From an uncultured Bacteriovoracaceae bacterium (GTDB taxonomy: Bacteria > Bdellovibrionota > Bacteriovoracia > Bacteriovoracales > Bacteriovoracaceae): a DNA stretch of 52,375 nt. This document shows, in pieces, positions 51,860 through 52,375 of the stretch. Numbering within the stretch: the stretch's first letter is position 1; each line of letters starts with the position of its first letter. Under the pieces are notes generated by a model, which saw only the letters and a list, made by a program, of their open reading frames with translations, was not told the DNA's origin and searched no databases. Location of the stretch: contig CALHLC010000037.1 in NCBI GenBank assembly GCA_938034385.1, positions 1-52,375 of the forward strand, given 5' to 3'. The position numbers and the translations under genes were made by a program.

Positions 51860-52165
51860 ATGACTAAAGCAGATTTGATTAATGCTTTAGAGCAAAAAGC
51901 AAAATTACCACATTCTTATTCTGATAAGATCATTAATCTTGTATTTAGAGAGATGATTCAAGAGCTCTTAAATGATGGGAGAATAGAGATAAGAGGAGTT
52001 GGATCTTTTGCCAATAGAACTTATAAGGCCTATTCAGGGAGAAATCCAAAGACTGGTAAGGTAGTGAATGTTGACCCTAAAAAGGTTCCATTTTTCAAGG
52101 TTGGTAAAGAGCTAAGAGAAAGAATAGACGAAGGTAAAACTCGATATATCATAAAAAAAGCATAA
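51860..52165 (+). CDS. HU/IHF family DNA-binding protein
   Basis: A 101-residue nucleoid protein that bends DNA. MTKADLINALEQK begins the dimerising helices, IEIRGVGSFANRTYKA is the beta saddle, and GRNPKTGKVVNVDPKKVPFFK the DNA-wrapping arm with its proline tip. Whether HU-like or IHF-like is not settled; NP and VP match both. A GCGAGG box precedes the ATG. A 200-base gap upstream shows no gene. Confidence 0.95.
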   Translation: MTKADLINALEQKAKLPHSYSDKIINLVFREMIQELLNDGRIEIRGVGSFANRTYKAYSGRNPKTGKVVNVDPKKVPFFKVGKELRERIDEGKTRYIIKKA

Positions 52166-52237
52166 ATTTTCTTAATTTAATTCAACGATAACTTCTTTTT
52201 AATTCAAGTTCAGTATTCTACAATACTAAATACTATT

Positions 52238-52315
52238 GGAGACGTGCCCGAGTGGTCCAAGGGAACAGTTTGCAAAACTGTAAAGCCGCCGGTTCAAATC
52301 CGGCCGTCTCCTCCA
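52238..52315 (+). tRNA. tRNA-Cys (GCA)
   Basis: A full cloverleaf: acceptor GGAGACG/CGTCTCC, D stem CCC/GGG, anticodon arm ACAGT-TTGCAAA-ACTGT with GCA anticodon, and T arm GCCGG-TTCAAAT-CCGGC. The discriminator T (U73) is the identity base for cysteinyl-tRNA synthetase, and CCA is encoded. Confidence 0.95.
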
Positions 52316-52375
52316 TCATTTATTAATCTGTCCGTTTCATAAAAATCAAAAGAATCTAAGTTATCTAAATCATTA

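Overview
The window is a low-GC, gene-dense bacterial chromosome segment. It carries housekeeping genes, many predicted lipoproteins and secreted proteins, and frequent TTG starts. The mix suggests a predatory-type Bdellovibrionota bacterium of the Bacteriovorax/Halobacteriovorax kind: a TIGR03545/TIGR03546 pair, PilZ, many SCxx-type lipoproteins, secreted repeat proteins, and a queA-tgt-yajC-tatA-secDF run. This assignment is inferred from gene families and composition; no rRNA is present to confirm it. I see no prophage, IS element, CRISPR array or classical defence island.

Layout. 1-348 is non-coding, with overlapping dyads and a switch-like hairpin. 349-716 (-) is tmRNA with its terminator. 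756-4436 (-) is a five-gene run around an ABC-2 type exporter of unknown substrate. 4502-6139 (+) holds an orphan T2SF/TadC-like membrane protein and a beta-barrel-like protein. 6202-8446 (+) is a translation-related operon (EttA, zinc-ribbon peptide, SUI1/eIF1-like factor). 8737-9625 (-) has a secreted protein and a Tat-exported high-potential iron-sulfur protein. 9842-13994 (+) has PEP carboxykinase and aminopeptidase N. 14198-19953 (+) is an accessory region with two paralogous secreted proteins and a large lipoprotein.

20065-25837 is mixed: a widespread unknown protein overlapping a lipoate ligase, ribosomal protein L33 (a 59-codon gene easily missed), an O-methyltransferase, lipoproteins and endonuclease III. 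25930-31024 has a secreted M28 peptidase, a VC0807-like membrane protein, a HAD phosphatase and the TIGR03546/03545 pair. 31270-35958 is a 1562-residue surface lipoprotein with about 13 cysteine-rich repeats. 35979-37782 (-) has SerB and PgsA.

37902-42437 (+) has PilZ, then GlpX, a RatA-like protein, a YggS-like protein, a rhodanese lipoprotein and RarA, tightly packed. 42439-44061 (-) has a 2OG-Fe(II) oxygenase and a disordered secreted protein. 44256-50228 (+) is the queuosine/secretion operon queA-tgt-yajC-tatA-secD-secF plus a small membrane protein. The end holds an EF-hand lipoprotein (-), an HU/IHF protein and tRNA-Cys.

The best candidates for undescribed biology are the paralogous secreted pair with its neighbouring lipoprotein, the cysteine-repeat surface protein, the orphan T2SF-like protein, the EttA/zinc-ribbon/SUI1 operon, and the widely conserved unknown protein coupled to lipoate ligase. 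All functional links between these are inferences from gene order and sequence motifs.
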